46,311 bases of DNA from Pseudomonadota bacterium (GCA_005804965.1 SYOC01000058.1:1-46311); one strand, 5' to 3'. Shown: positions 6,344-15,153, numbered from the stretch's first letter. Notes: generated from the sequence alone by a model not told the origin. Numbers and translations: made by a program.

Positions 6344-8536
6344 TTAGAACTTTACCCGCACACCGCTAAACGCCCCTATCGGAGCCCCGGGGCCGAGAAA
6401 GCGTTCGACTCCGGTGTTATCCAGCGTGTTCTCGAAGAAAGCGCCATAGGTTTCATACTCTGCGTCGAAGACGTTCTCCAAGCGTAGGAACAGTTCTGCG
6501 TTGCGCAATTGGTACGTGGTCTGGATGTTGGCCACGAAATACGGGTCGAGCCGGCCTCGCTCGTTGGCTTCGTCCCCGCGCAAGTACTGGGAGCCGACAT
6601 AGGCACCATCGAATCGCACCCTCCAAGACGGTGTGAAAGAAAACTCGATACCTCCGTTCACGCGATGCGCGGCCACCAAGGGAAGGGTGTCGCCTGTCTG
6701 GACGAGTGCGACCCGCTCCTCGTTGGCGAAGGTGAAAAGCTCGACATCATCCTCAAACGTGGCATCCGTCAACGTATAATTGAGAAACCATTGACCGCGA
6801 GCGAACGCGCCTTTGATCAGCAATTCAATCCCTTGGCGGCGTGTTGCTTCGACGTTCTGAAAGAACCCAAGCACGCGACTTTGGGGCTCATTGCGGAAGA
6901 GAATGTCATCCTCAAGATCCGTGCGGAACAGCGCTATTGTTGCGTGGAGTTGAGGGAATGGCGACCAACGCACGCCGGTTTCCCAGGTCGTGCCTTTGAC
7001 TGGATCGAGCGGCGGATCGTCAACAATGGCGGTGGGGATAGGGCAGGGGGCTTCGGGATTGGCACACGTCAGCTCGATCGCCGTCGGAGCGCGGTAGCTC
7101 TCGCTATAGTTGGCATAGAGGCTGAGGTTGGGCAGGAGCGAGTAGGTTGCACCGAGAGCAGGATTCAAGCGCTCGAAGCGATGGCTGCCGCTTGCGTCGG
7201 TCGTGCGTTCATCATCGGCGCTGACTGCCAGCCGATCCTTGATATCCAACGCTGTGGTGTCGAACCGTCCGGCGGCCGTGATAGCGAGCTGTTCTGTTGG
7301 CTCCACTGTCAACGTGAGAAAAGCGCCACCACCATGCGTCTCTGAAGTCACGTCAGTCGCCGCTGCGAACTCGCTTTCTTCCGTTGTGAGCGCAAGGAAC
7401 GCTTCCTCCTCGCTGTCTCCATCGTCTTCGCCAAATTCTCGTTCGGCAATGCGGTGACGCAGTGTAGCTCCAGTGTAATCGAGGCCAGCAATTGCCGTCA
7501 GCGGGATGCCCCAAAGAGAATCTTGATACGTCAGTTGGACAGAGCTGCCCCAGCCATCTTGCGCTGTGCGAGCGAGCACGTCTTCTTCGACATCGCGGTT
7601 GAACTGATTGAGATCCAGCAGCCGACCATAGGCAGTGGCCGCCAGCGAGAAACCCGAGCCGAGGTCACGACGATATTGGCTATTGAACGAGAAAAATTCT
7701 GGAGAGAAGCGATCGGGATGCGTAAAAACAGCGGAACGGTCATGCACGAGACGACTCTCCGGTAGCGGCCCGTTGCCAGTCAGCCGATTGTTGACATAGG
7801 TCAGCGAGAAGGTGAGGTCGTGCGGCTCGGCTAGATAGCCGGCTTTCCCGAAGACTTGGCCGACATTGCCGGTGGAGAAGTCGCGGAACCCTTCTTCGGT
7901 CAACCAATTACCAGAAAAAAAATAGTCGATAGGTCCGTGCGTGCCGCCAGTCTGGAGCAGCGTGCGCAGGCGACCGAAACTGCCCCCCCACACTTCGGCT
8001 ACCGTGCCTGGATTGGTCAATCCGCGTTTCGTTTCCATGACGAGCGCACCGCCTAGCGTGTTGCGGCCATACACCGGATTCGAGCCAGGGATGAGTTCTA
8101 CATGTTCGATGGCGTCAGCAGGAATCAGGTCCCAATTCACTTGATCCGCCAACGGCTCATTCACCCGCGCGCCATCGACGAACACACTAAGCCCTGGTGG
8201 GGTGCCGAGCAGGAACGAACTTGTAAACCCGCGATAGCTCACGTCTGGTTGGAAGGGATTGTTTTGCACATGCGTGAGCGAGACGCCGGCCAAGTCGCGC
8301 GCGAGAAAATCCGTAAGATTCAATGCCCCGCTCGCCGTATAGTCCTCGCTGGTGGTGACTTGGACGTTGGCGGGAATTTTCTTTTCCGGCAGGGGGACGC
8401 TCAGCAGTGGCGTGGCCCCACGCACGGTCACTTCAGGTAAAGCTACGTCCAGCGAGGTTTGTGCTCGGCTCTGCCTTACGTCGAGACTTGTGAAGAAGAG
8501 GCACCAGCACAGGACGCCTCTACTCCAGATGCTCAT
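6344..8536 (-). CDS. TonB-dependent outer-membrane receptor, probably for a metal or metallophore
   Basis: A 730-residue receptor. A Sec signal peptide (about residues 1-26, ending SRAQ) is followed by a TonB-box-like LPEVTVRGA segment. The plug domain (about 45-165) contains the usual DVSYRGF, VFVDGARVNEP, VELIPGSNPVYGRNTLGGAL motifs. The rest is a 22-strand barrel, ending in the aromatic-type terminal strand GVRVKF. The chosen ATG overlaps the end of the preceding gene by 17 bases and has AAGG upstream; an ATG 27 bases earlier (8563) is possible. It is the last gene of the ZnuABC cluster, so zinc or a zinc-chelator complex is the likely cargo (inference). TonB/ExbBD are not in the window. 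Confidence 0.92.
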   Translation of the reverse strand: MSIWSRGVLCWCLFFTSLDVRQSRAQTSLDVALPEVTVRGATPLLSVPLPEKKIPANVQVTTSEDYTASGALNLTDFLARDLAGVSLTHVQNNPFQPDVSYRGFTSSFLLGTPPGLSVFVDGARVNEPLADQVNWDLIPADAIEHVELIPGSNPVYGRNTLGGALVMETKRGLTNPGTVAEVWGGSFGRLRTLLQTGGTHGPIDYFFSGNWLTEEGFRDFSTGNVGQVFGKAGYLAEPHDLTFSLTYVNNRLTGNGPLPESRLVHDRSAVFTHPDRFSPEFFSFNSQYRRDLGSGFSLAATAYGRLLDLNQFNRDVEEDVLARTAQDGWGSSVQLTYQDSLWGIPLTAIAGLDYTGATLRHRIAEREFGEDDGDSEEEAFLALTTEESEFAAATDVTSETHGGGAFLTLTVEPTEQLAITAAGRFDTTALDIKDRLAVSADDERTTDASGSHRFERLNPALGATYSLLPNLSLYANYSESYRAPTAIELTCANPEAPCPIPTAIVDDPPLDPVKGTTWETGVRWSPFPQLHATIALFRTDLEDDILFRNEPQSRVLGFFQNVEATRRQGIELLIKGAFARGQWFLNYTLTDATFEDDVELFTFANEERVALVQTGDTLPLVAAHRVNGGIEFSFTPSWRVRFDGAYVGSQYLRGDEANERGRLDPYFVANIQTTYQLRNAELFLRLENVFDAEYETYGAFFENTLDNTGVERFLGPGAPIGAFSGVRVKF

Positions 8537-9017
8537 GGCCTTCTTTGGCGTGATGTTCTTCATGCAGGACTTTGCTCGTGGGGCGGTTGTCTTCTCCCGG
8601 CTGATGACTGACGTGTACGAGCCCTAGGAATTTGACGTTCGCGCAAGCATCGACTTCACCGACGGCGCATTCATGGATGTTGGGGATGAAGAAACGGAAG
8701 GGTCCGCCTTTCTTTTCCGGCAACGGAGCATCGTCGAGCCGGTAGGCAACGATGGCATCGCGGACGGCGGCGAGTGGCACGCTGGCGGAGAATTTGCCGT
8801 CGGTGGACTTCAAGGTGAGGTAGGTTGCCGTGGGTGTCAGTCCGAGTTTTTCGAGAATGGCATGCAGGCGCACGCCACCACCTTCGCGACCAGGAATCAG
8901 TTGACTGATATCCGGCACTTGGTGGGGGAGGGTGCTCAGGTCGTTAAAATCGAACTTCCCTGTTTGTTGCACCTCGCCTTCGATGCGCAGCGCCTCTGTC
9001 GATTCCATGTTTGCCAT
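8520..9017 (-). CDS. Molybdopterin-binding-fold (sulfite-oxidase-like) protein lacking the usual Mo cysteine
   Basis: A 165-residue protein that corresponds to a short oxidoreductase molybdopterin-binding domain. The family-like segments are GEVQQTGKFDFNDLSTL, the GGGVRLHAILEKLGL helix, YLTLKSTDGKFSASVPL and GPFRFFIPN. At the position where the family normally has the Mo-ligating cysteine (a CxGN-type turn) this protein reads PDISQLIPGREGG, with no cysteine. Two cysteines occur later, in HECAVGEVDAC. It may therefore bind another ligand or none. There is no signal peptide. AAAGGAG precedes the ATG, and the 3' end overlaps the TonB receptor start, so the two are translationally linked. The His-rich tail (HEEHHAKEGHEHLE) suggests metal binding. 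Confidence 0.78.
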   Translation of the reverse strand: MANMESTEALRIEGEVQQTGKFDFNDLSTLPHQVPDISQLIPGREGGGVRLHAILEKLGLTPTATYLTLKSTDGKFSASVPLAAVRDAIVAYRLDDAPLPEKKGGPFRFFIPNIHECAVGEVDACANVKFLGLVHVSHQPGEDNRPTSKVLHEEHHAKEGHEHLE

Positions 9018-9094
9018 GATCGGGTCTCCTTTCTGTCTGCCGACCATACGGGGCACGGGAAAAAGAGTCGAGGGAGGAGGGACCACAAGTCTGA

Positions 9095-9949
9095 CTACAC
9101 GCGGAGGAATCGGAGCGTCCACACTCCTAATAGGCTCAGACACAACCCCACCGTAGCCGTTTGCCCTGGGGGGAAGTCGTAGTGGTTGGCGAGAATAAAG
9201 GCCACGATGCTGACTCCAAGGGCAATGACAGGAGACAAGAAAAACATCGTCCGTACTTCTCGGCTCAGATTTTTGGCGACCAAGGCTGGAAGGACGAGAC
9301 AGGCAAAGGCGTAGACCACGCCGGAGACGTGGATCGAGAAGCCGACGAGCACTCCCAGCCAGATCGATAGGCCAGCGTTCCAACGCGAGACACGCAGACC
9401 GACTGCTTGTGCCATGTCCGGGTCCACCACGACGAGCAGTGCGTGGCGATGGTAGAAAAAGAGCCCGGTGAGCGTGATCACGTTCAGCAGTGCGAAGATC
9501 CACACGTCCGCACCGCGCGCACCAATGATGGTACTGGTCAGCAGACTGCGCACCTCTTCGAGACCATGCGGGCTGTGCGACATCAACAACACTGAGGTAC
9601 TCAACGAGAAGAGAAAAATCCACCCGGTGACGGCTTCATGACTCTCGCGTCGCCCGCTTTTACCACTCTGTGTCGAGAGTAAGGCAGCCAGAATGGAGAA
9701 GATGCCACCCATCACTCCGTAAAATACGTGAGATCGCCACCAGCTTTCTTCGTCGCTGGCGAGCCAGCTTCCGGTGAGCATCCCGATGGCGACGCCGAGC
9801 GCTGACGCTTGTGACACTGCGGCCCCGAGAAAAATCTGATCGCGTGCAACGACAAGGACGCCAGCGAGCGAGAGTAATACGCTAATCAGCCACCCCGAGA
9901 GATAGGCATTGTGGAACAGCGGCCAGGAGTCGAGAAATTCCTGGATCAC
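9095..9949 (-). CDS. znuB: Metal ABC transporter permease (ZnuB/MntB type)
   Basis: A 284-residue integral membrane protein of the ABC-3 family with about eight hydrophobic segments. The family hallmark is visible near residues 180-215 (PDMAQAVGLRVSRWN ... LVGFSIHVSGVV), the coupling region that meets the ATPase. It forms the membrane channel of a zinc or manganese importer. Its start overlaps the znuC stop by four bases (ATGA), so the two are translated together. A 78-base gap separates it from the molybdopterin-fold gene that follows. Metal choice cannot be read from the permease itself. Confidence 0.92.
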   Translation of the reverse strand: MIQEFLDSWPLFHNAYLSGWLISVLLSLAGVLVVARDQIFLGAAVSQASALGVAIGMLTGSWLASDEESWWRSHVFYGVMGGIFSILAALLSTQSGKSGRRESHEAVTGWIFLFSLSTSVLLMSHSPHGLEEVRSLLTSTIIGARGADVWIFALLNVITLTGLFFYHRHALLVVVDPDMAQAVGLRVSRWNAGLSIWLGVLVGFSIHVSGVVYAFACLVLPALVAKNLSREVRTMFFLSPVIALGVSIVAFILANHYDFPPGQTATVGLCLSLLGVWTLRFLRV

Positions 9950-10746
9950 CCTTCGGCTCCTTTCGCGTGTGGCAGCGTTGGTTGCTCATCAAGCTGGAAT
10001 GCCGCGAGATCAAGACTGCCAGCATGCAGGTACGCGAGGTTTTGCGCCGTGAGGACGTGCTCTTTTGGACCGGCGGTGACATGACCCGCGTGCAGCAAAG
10101 CCACATGCGTGGCGTGACGTGCGGCAAGGCTGATGTTGTGCGTCACGAGCAGCACGGTCTGCCCGCGTTCTTGGTTGAAGGCGACCAGGAGCTGCAAGAG
10201 TGCATCCTCCGTCGCGGCATCAAGGTTGTTCGTTGGTTCGTCGAGAACGAGGAGCGAAGGGCGGCGCACCAGCGCTCGCGCCACCAGTGCCCGTTGGCGT
10301 TGACCGCCAGACAACGCCCAATAACTACGGCGAGCGTAGTCTGCCATCCCCATCTGGCTCAATGCCCATGACAAGCGTTCTTCTCGCTCGTTCTTTGCGT
10401 GTGACAGTCCCACCAGACCTAGCGACACGAATTCGCGCACGGTGGTAGGCAGGGTTGGGTTGAGGTCACACCGTTGGGGAACGAAACCTGTGCGTTCTCG
10501 GCTGGCGAGAATCGGGTGATGCCAAAGCTGTCCGGCTTGGGGCGGAATGAGTCCGAGAATCGCCTTGATAAGCGTGGTCTTGCCCCCGCCGTTTTGGCCG
10601 AGAAACACCCAAAATTCTCCCGGGCGCACTGCGAGATGGACATCCCGCAACACGGTGGTGGTACCGTAGCCGAGCGACAACTCAGCCATGTGCAAGACGA
10701 GGGATGCTCGTTCGCCGAGGTTGGTCTGGCTAATGTATTGACTCAT
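9946..10746 (-). CDS. znuC: Metal ABC transporter ATP-binding protein (ZnuC type)
   Basis: A 266-residue ABC ATPase with Walker A (GQNGGGKTT, near residue 48), the ABC signature LSGGQRQRALVARAL, Walker B (LLVLDEPTNNLD) and the switch histidine in LVTHN. It powers metal import through the adjacent permease. The ATG at 10746 lies inside the 3' end of znuA (17-base overlap); a longer in-frame start is only the znuA region read in another frame. The stop overlaps the znuB start. The C-terminal tail contains several histidines, as in other ZnuC proteins. Confidence 0.94.
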   Translation of the reverse strand: MSQYISQTNLGERASLVLHMAELSLGYGTTTVLRDVHLAVRPGEFWVFLGQNGGGKTTLIKAILGLIPPQAGQLWHHPILASRERTGFVPQRCDLNPTLPTTVREFVSLGLVGLSHAKNEREERLSWALSQMGMADYARRSYWALSGGQRQRALVARALVRRPSLLVLDEPTNNLDAATEDALLQLLVAFNQERGQTVLLVTHNISLAARHATHVALLHAGHVTAGPKEHVLTAQNLAYLHAGSLDLAAFQLDEQPTLPHAKGAEG

Positions 10747-11791
10747 TTTTGAGTACCCTTGCAAGCTGGCGGACGTTGTAGTCGGACATCGACACGTAAT
10801 CCTCCGTCCCTGGTTGCGCACCGACCTGATGCGCCATAGCAGCGATTTTGGCCCCGGTGTTCTCGGAGACTAACCGCGCGTAGCGCGGTTCATAGTACGC
10901 CGTGGTCAGCACGACGGGTATCTGGTTGGCTTTCATACGTTGGATGATTGCACTCAGATGGGCAGTGGTTGGCGGAATGCCTGGTTTCGGTTCGAGTGAG
11001 CCGGCAATTTGTAAACCATAACGCTCGGTAAAATATGACCACACGTTATGATCCATGACGACTTGTACTCCCCGATAGGGGTTCATGAGCGCGAACCAGC
11101 CACTGAGGTGCCCGGCATCGCCTTGGCTTGTGAGGAAGTCGCCGAGATGACTACGTGCAAAGAGCAAGGCGAGTTTCTCGAATTCGTATTTCGCGGCTAA
11201 GGTTTCGCCGACCATCGCGACACCAAGGCGGCGGCGAAAAGCCGCGTAACGCTCAGCGAAATAGGCGGCGCTGGCAGGTTGGATGCCACTAAGCCGCTCA
11301 CGTAGAAGATTGGCCACTTTCAGACCGTTGAGCGGGTCTAAGAGAAAATGCGGATTGCCGAAAGGATGCACGTCGCCCATTGAGCGGTCGATAGCGGCGG
11401 TGGGAACATCAAGCGGCGTAATCGCGGTCGCGGCATCAATGTAACCGGGAGCGCCGGGAAGCACCTTGCCGTTCCGTGCTTCGCGTAACAGCACCGGTGC
11501 CCAGCCGATCTCCAGCTCCATGCCGATTTGTGCGTACACGTCGCAAAGACTCAGAGCCTTGATGAAGCTGGGCTTGGCTTCGACAAAATGGGCGTCCTCC
11601 GTGCCTTTGGCGAAGGTGGTGACCGTGACGCGATCGCCGCCGACTTCGTTGAGCAGGCTCCCCAGCTCCGGCACGGTAGCACACGCGCGGAGAGGTTGAG
11701 CGTAGAGGAGAGAAGGAGTGAAAACGAGCGTGACGACGAAAAGAAAAGAAAAGAAGAGCGGGAGATTTCTCCCATAAGAAGCTGATGTCAT
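10730..11791 (-). CDS. znuA: Periplasmic metal-binding protein of ABC importer (ZnuA-like)
   Basis: A 353-residue cluster A-I solute-binding protein with a Sec signal peptide (about 1-31, ending YAQ). The metal-site segments are TEDAHFVEAKPS, VHPFGNPHFLLDP, DHNVWSYFTERYGL and LTTAYYEPRY, giving the expected His/His/His plus acidic set. The long acidic His-rich loop that marks many ZnuA proteins is absent, so manganese or another metal is possible. ATG 11791 has CAGGAG upstream. The 236-base gap in front contains a hairpin and a dispersed repeat, so the gene may have its own promoter as well as read-through from the outer-membrane gene. Confidence 0.9.
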   Translation of the reverse strand: MTSASYGRNLPLFFSFLFVVTLVFTPSLLYAQPLRACATVPELGSLLNEVGGDRVTVTTFAKGTEDAHFVEAKPSFIKALSLCDVYAQIGMELEIGWAPVLLREARNGKVLPGAPGYIDAATAITPLDVPTAAIDRSMGDVHPFGNPHFLLDPLNGLKVANLLRERLSGIQPASAAYFAERYAAFRRRLGVAMVGETLAAKYEFEKLALLFARSHLGDFLTSQGDAGHLSGWFALMNPYRGVQVVMDHNVWSYFTERYGLQIAGSLEPKPGIPPTTAHLSAIIQRMKANQIPVVLTTAYYEPRYARLVSENTGAKIAAMAHQVGAQPGTEDYVSMSDYNVRQLARVLKNESIH

Positions 11792-11815
11792 ACAAACTCC
11801 TGCGTTGACCGAACA

Positions 11816-11843
11816 CGCCATTCCCGCGTTGGCGGGAATGGCG
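11816..11843. repeat. Perfect hairpin in the znuA leader
   Basis: CGCCATTCCCGC and GCGGGAATGGCG form 12-base perfect arms around a GTTG loop. There is no T-run on either side, so this is more like a REP-type or attenuator hairpin than an intrinsic terminator. It lies 25 bases upstream of the znuA start codon. Confidence 0.7.
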
Positions 11844-11863
11844 CTGCCGCTCGTTTTCTCGTC

Positions 11864-11963
11864 CGTCATGCCCGCCCTTCGACCAGCTCAGGACAGGCTC
11901 CGGCGGGCATCCAGGCTTGCTGTTTCTGGATTCCGGGTCTCGCGTTGCTCGCCTGGAATGACG
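11864..11963. repeat. ~100-base dispersed repeat element, copy 1
   Basis: The element begins with CGTCAT and ends with ATGACG as terminal inverted repeats. Inside, a GCCCGC ... GCGGGC hairpin is followed by GGATTCCGGGTCTCGCGTTGCTCGCC. The right half matches a second copy at 29606-29704 almost base for base, while the middle differs. It sits between the outer-membrane gene and znuA and holds no gene. It looks like a small non-autonomous repeat. Confidence 0.75.
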
Positions 11964-12027
11964 AAGTCGAGAACTCGCTGCATATCTCGTACACTGTGGG
12001 TTACGAACTCATGGCCTAGTCTTCTTG

Positions 12028-13599
12028 CTAGTACTCATGCGGTGGATGCGGCCCGTAGAGCCACTGAAAGCTCAGCCAGACCGAGTGCGCATTTTTGCCA
12101 TTGGTTAAGTGATTGGCGTGATCAAGGTTGTATTGCAAACGAATGCGCGTGAACTCCGACGGATGGAAGGCCAGCAAAGGCGAGAAGCGTTGCCGATCCG
12201 CACGGAAAGGGTCGTTTTTACGACCATCGAGGCTTTGCCCGCTGCCGCCGGCGTATTCGTAGCGCAGACCCGCTGCCCAACCGTGGCGAAAGCCATACAG
12301 CAATTGCGAATAGAATCCCCAGTCGTGCAGGCTCCGAGCCGGGAGCGTCACAATCTCGCCATCCTCATCTTGGTGCATGAAGTGATCGGCACGAAAGTCG
12401 CGCTGCATAATTTCCGTCTGCCAAAGCACGAACGGCCAGCCACGAAAACTGTTCGTTGGACGCCAGCGCCATTTCATGTCCGCCCCATAAATCCAGGTAT
12501 CTCCACGCGGGCCGGTATCATTAGGGCCGTAGAGGCCGGAAAACCCCAGGACCACGCCAAGATCGTCCCTGACCTCCCACGAGCTGTTCCAGCGTGCAAG
12601 ATACACGAAATCTCTCAGTGCTTTTGTGTCGCGTCCGAGCGCAGGCCGGTTGCCGATCTGCGAGCCTTCGATCGTCGCGTGTTCGTCTTCGCTGTGATGC
12701 TCGTCCCCTCCGCCATGTTGATGTCGTCCGCCTAGGAAGCTAGTCATCTGCTCACCATTGGCGTTTTGCATACCGAGGTGCAATTCGGAGAAGAAGGTTT
12801 CAGGGGTGGGTAAGAGCCAGCCGAATCTGAACCCTGGTGCGCGCAGGCCATCGCCGCCGAAAAGTCGGGTGTTGATGATGGGCTGGTCGTTCCAGTCCCA
12901 CTGATGAGGATGGCGTGGGTTGATCTGCCCAAACTCAGTCAAGAAATGACCGAGTTCAATTTGCAATCCATACGGAAGCGCCTGTGTGGTCAGAAAAGCT
13001 TCCTCAAGTTCGATACCGGTTTCTCCGCTGATCGCGTCAATAAACGTAGTGACATAGGCTTGCGCCCGAAAATAGGGATCGACGACGCCCACCAGCCCTA
13101 GCTCCCCTGCGGCTAAGGTGAAGCCGCGTTTACGAGGATCGTGCCCGCCGCCTTGCAACGTCTGCAAGGTCTCATCTCGCTCGGTCGAGGAGCCCATGAA
13201 TAACGTTGGGACAAAGGAAAGATCGAGTAACCGTTGCGCACTGGCTCCAGTTGGGCCAGCGGGTTGGGTGGGTTGAGCTGATTGGCTGAGGGCAGAAGGT
13301 GCACGTTTTTCCTCAACGCTAATGCCCGCTTCCTTGAGCGCTTGGTCGAGTGGGGAGGCTTGGTCAGCGCCTCCGGTTTGGTTCGCTGGTTGTTGTACAG
13401 CTTCGGTGGGCTGCTGCCGTTGTTCGTCGCGAGTCATCGCGTTGGTTTGGATCGTATGAATAGTCTGTTGCAACTGTTCAACCGTACGTTGTAACTGTTC
13501 CACTTGCTTCTTGAGAGCTTGAATTTCCGTTGCTTCGTCGGCCTCGCTGTGAGTGGCGAGTAGTACTAAGCCGAGGAACGCAGACGCAATTCTCCGCAT
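12028..13599 (-). CDS. Outer-membrane beta-barrel protein with His-rich loop, Znu-cluster associated
   Basis: A 523-residue exported protein. A signal peptide (about 1-19, MRRIASAFLGLVLLATHSEA) is followed by a coiled-coil segment (about 28-55, KKQVEQLQRTVEQLQQTIHT) and a Gln/Pro-rich linker. From about residue 130 come alternating strands typical of a porin-like barrel, ending in SVWLSFQWLY. A loop near residue 300 reads HQHGGGDEHHSEDEH and is well suited to bind zinc or another divalent metal. GAGGAG precedes the ATG. It stands at the front of the ZnuABC operon, so it probably helps metals cross the outer membrane. I know no characterised homologue by name. Confidence 0.82.
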   Translation of the reverse strand: MRRIASAFLGLVLLATHSEADEATEIQALKKQVEQLQRTVEQLQQTIHTIQTNAMTRDEQRQQPTEAVQQPANQTGGADQASPLDQALKEAGISVEEKRAPSALSQSAQPTQPAGPTGASAQRLLDLSFVPTLFMGSSTERDETLQTLQGGGHDPRKRGFTLAAGELGLVGVVDPYFRAQAYVTTFIDAISGETGIELEEAFLTTQALPYGLQIELGHFLTEFGQINPRHPHQWDWNDQPIINTRLFGGDGLRAPGFRFGWLLPTPETFFSELHLGMQNANGEQMTSFLGGRHQHGGGDEHHSEDEHATIEGSQIGNRPALGRDTKALRDFVYLARWNSSWEVRDDLGVVLGFSGLYGPNDTGPRGDTWIYGADMKWRWRPTNSFRGWPFVLWQTEIMQRDFRADHFMHQDEDGEIVTLPARSLHDWGFYSQLLYGFRHGWAAGLRYEYAGGSGQSLDGRKNDPFRADRQRFSPLLAFHPSEFTRIRLQYNLDHANHLTNGKNAHSVWLSFQWLYGPHPPHEY

Positions 13600-13691
13600 G
13601 GTATCCTCCTCTGCAAAGATCGAGAAAAAACGATCAGTACAAGGTCGCAGCAAAAAACTGGGCCTTGCACCAAAAAGAAAAAGAGGGAGCT

Positions 13692-14009
13692 TTAGAGACT
13701 GGAGGAAGTGATGGAGAAAGGTGGGGAGCGAGGGGCGGACGGGCGATAGTCGCGAACGACAAAATGTTGCTCAGTCGAAGGCGCAGCCAGTATGTAGATG
13801 GGCGTGAGCGCAACAGGCGGAGAGGGCTCGGGGGTGAGGGCCTGATTGGTGGTGCTTGTGAGACAGAGCTGACATTCTTGGCGCACATCGCTTTGTGGTG
13901 TCGCGCTGTGTACATGCGAGGCCGAGGCTGTCCAGAAGAGCAACAGACCGAGAAGGCTGGCTGCGGCGACGACACGGGACCACAAAGAATGATGAGGCTG
14001 CTCTCGCAT
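13692..14009 (-). CDS. Small membrane-anchored Cys/His protein (DUF2946-like)
   Basis: A 105-residue protein with one hydrophobic segment (about 13-31, VVAAASLLGLLLFWTASAS) that acts as signal or anchor. It is followed by HVHS and a CxxC pair (ECQLCLTS), then a Pro-rich tail. This order of a membrane segment, histidines and a CxxC is what I associate with DUF2946-type proteins found near metal-uptake genes. A metal or haem-binding role is plausible but unproven. The ATG at 14009 was chosen because the hydrophobic segment follows it directly; a longer frame upstream lacks similarity. It is 92 bases upstream of the outer-membrane gene, in the same direction. Confidence 0.6.
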   Translation of the reverse strand: MREQPHHSLWSRVVAAASLLGLLLFWTASASHVHSATPQSDVRQECQLCLTSTTNQALTPEPSPPVALTPIYILAAPSTEQHFVVRDYRPSAPRSPPFSITSSSL

Positions 14010-14138
14010 ATGATGCCGTTTATACTTAGGGAAGCCCGCAGGTATTGTCAAGCTTTCGCCAGGGAATTCACTCCCCGGCGACCATTGGGCTCTTGCTGCG
14101 CGAAGCTTGAACAGCCGCATCGCGGCAGGCGAAGGTAG

Positions 14139-14158
14139 CCCAGTCTTTCAAGGCTGGG
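14139..14158. terminator. Hairpin downstream of the crotonase gene
   Basis: CCCAGTCTT and AAGGCTGGG can form a nine-pair stem with one T-G wobble, 19 bases past the crotonase stop. There is no clear T-run, so it is either a weak terminator or a REP-like hairpin. Confidence 0.45.
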
Positions 14159-14176
14159 AAGAAAGAGGGGCAATAC

Positions 14177-14980
14177 CTACCTTCCCTGAAACTGTGGTGC
14201 GCGTTTCTCTAGAAACGCGGCGACGGCTTCTTTGTGGTCTTTGGTTTTGAATAAATAATCGAGTCCAAAAGTCTCCGTCTGCACTGCGGCATCGAAATCA
14301 TTCTCCATGCCTTGGAGTAGTGCCCGCTTCGAGACGGTGAGTGCGAGCGGCGGGAGCGCGGCGATCTGTGCCGCCATGTCTTTGGCTGCGGTCATAAGAC
14401 CTTCACCAGGAACTACTTGGTTGACCAAGCCGATGTCGAGGGCTTCTTTGGCTTTGACGACGCGGGCGGTGTAGGTCAGTTCCAGCGCTTTGGCTAAGCC
14501 GACGAGGCGCGGCAGCATAAACGTCGAGCCGAGTTCCGGCATCAACCCCATGCGAGCGAAGATCGCGCCCATGGAGGCTTCTTCTGCCATGAGGCGAATG
14601 TCTTGCACGAGCGTCAGAGTGAGGCCAATGCCGACTGCCGCGCCGTTGATGACGGCGATAGTAGGTTTCGGGCAGTTGTACAGCGCATAGTGCAAGCCCG
14701 ACCGTGGATGCACGACCTGCGGTGTACTAGGAGCGGCGCTTTTGTCCTGCTCGTTGATCTGCTTTTGGAAGACGGCTCCGACATCTGCGCCGGAACAAAA
14801 CCCGCGTCCCGCCCCGGTCATGAGGATGACACGCACCTGCGGATCTTTGCCCAACGTTGTATAGGCGTGGGTGAGTTCATCGCCCATGAGCGAGGTGTAG
14901 GCGTTGAGCTTTTGTGGGCGGTTGAGGGTGACGGTGGCGACGTGATCGTGAATATCAACGAGAATGTCTTGGTATTCCAT
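14177..14980 (-). CDS. Enoyl-CoA hydratase/isomerase family protein (crotonase)
   Basis: A 267-residue crotonase-fold enzyme of fatty-acid or related acyl-CoA breakdown. The oxyanion-hole segments GAGRGFCSGADVG and INGAAVGIGLTLTL are present, and MGLMPELGSTFMLPRLVG contains the acidic residue in the position used by isomerase-type members. The C-terminal helices (ALELTYTARVVKAKEALDIGLVNQVV) are typical. AAGGAG lies upstream of ATG 14980. It is divergent from the cupredoxin operon and probably monocistronic. The exact substrate, and whether it is a hydratase or an isomerase, cannot be told. Confidence 0.92.
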   Translation of the reverse strand: MEYQDILVDIHDHVATVTLNRPQKLNAYTSLMGDELTHAYTTLGKDPQVRVILMTGAGRGFCSGADVGAVFQKQINEQDKSAAPSTPQVVHPRSGLHYALYNCPKPTIAVINGAAVGIGLTLTLVQDIRLMAEEASMGAIFARMGLMPELGSTFMLPRLVGLAKALELTYTARVVKAKEALDIGLVNQVVPGEGLMTAAKDMAAQIAALPPLALTVSKRALLQGMENDFDAAVQTETFGLDYLFKTKDHKEAVAAFLEKRAPQFQGR

Positions 14981-15153
14981 AGCTGCTCCTTGCTGCGCCA
15001 AGCTCATGGAGCATAGCGCATACCAGGAGAGGGGAAAAGTGTTGCACTGCTGGGCGAAAATGGACGAGGGGCTTGCACGGGAGACGCAGTCTTTCACAAT
15101 ACTCTGCGTAATCGTTTGCCGCTGATGAGGGCGGTTCGTGAAAAGAGGTATAC

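Noticed and set aside
9018-9623. Long N-terminal extension of the molybdopterin-fold protein
   Set aside because: That stretch is the znuB gene read in another frame; AAAGGAG points to the ATG at 9017.
11792-11869. Upstream start of znuA
   Set aside because: The extension reads through the hairpin and repeat leader and would place residues before the signal peptide; CAGGAG precedes ATG 11791.
14010-14176. Zur box at the head of the metal-uptake cluster
   Set aside because: I saw no AT-rich palindrome of the known Zur type by eye; a matrix search would be needed.
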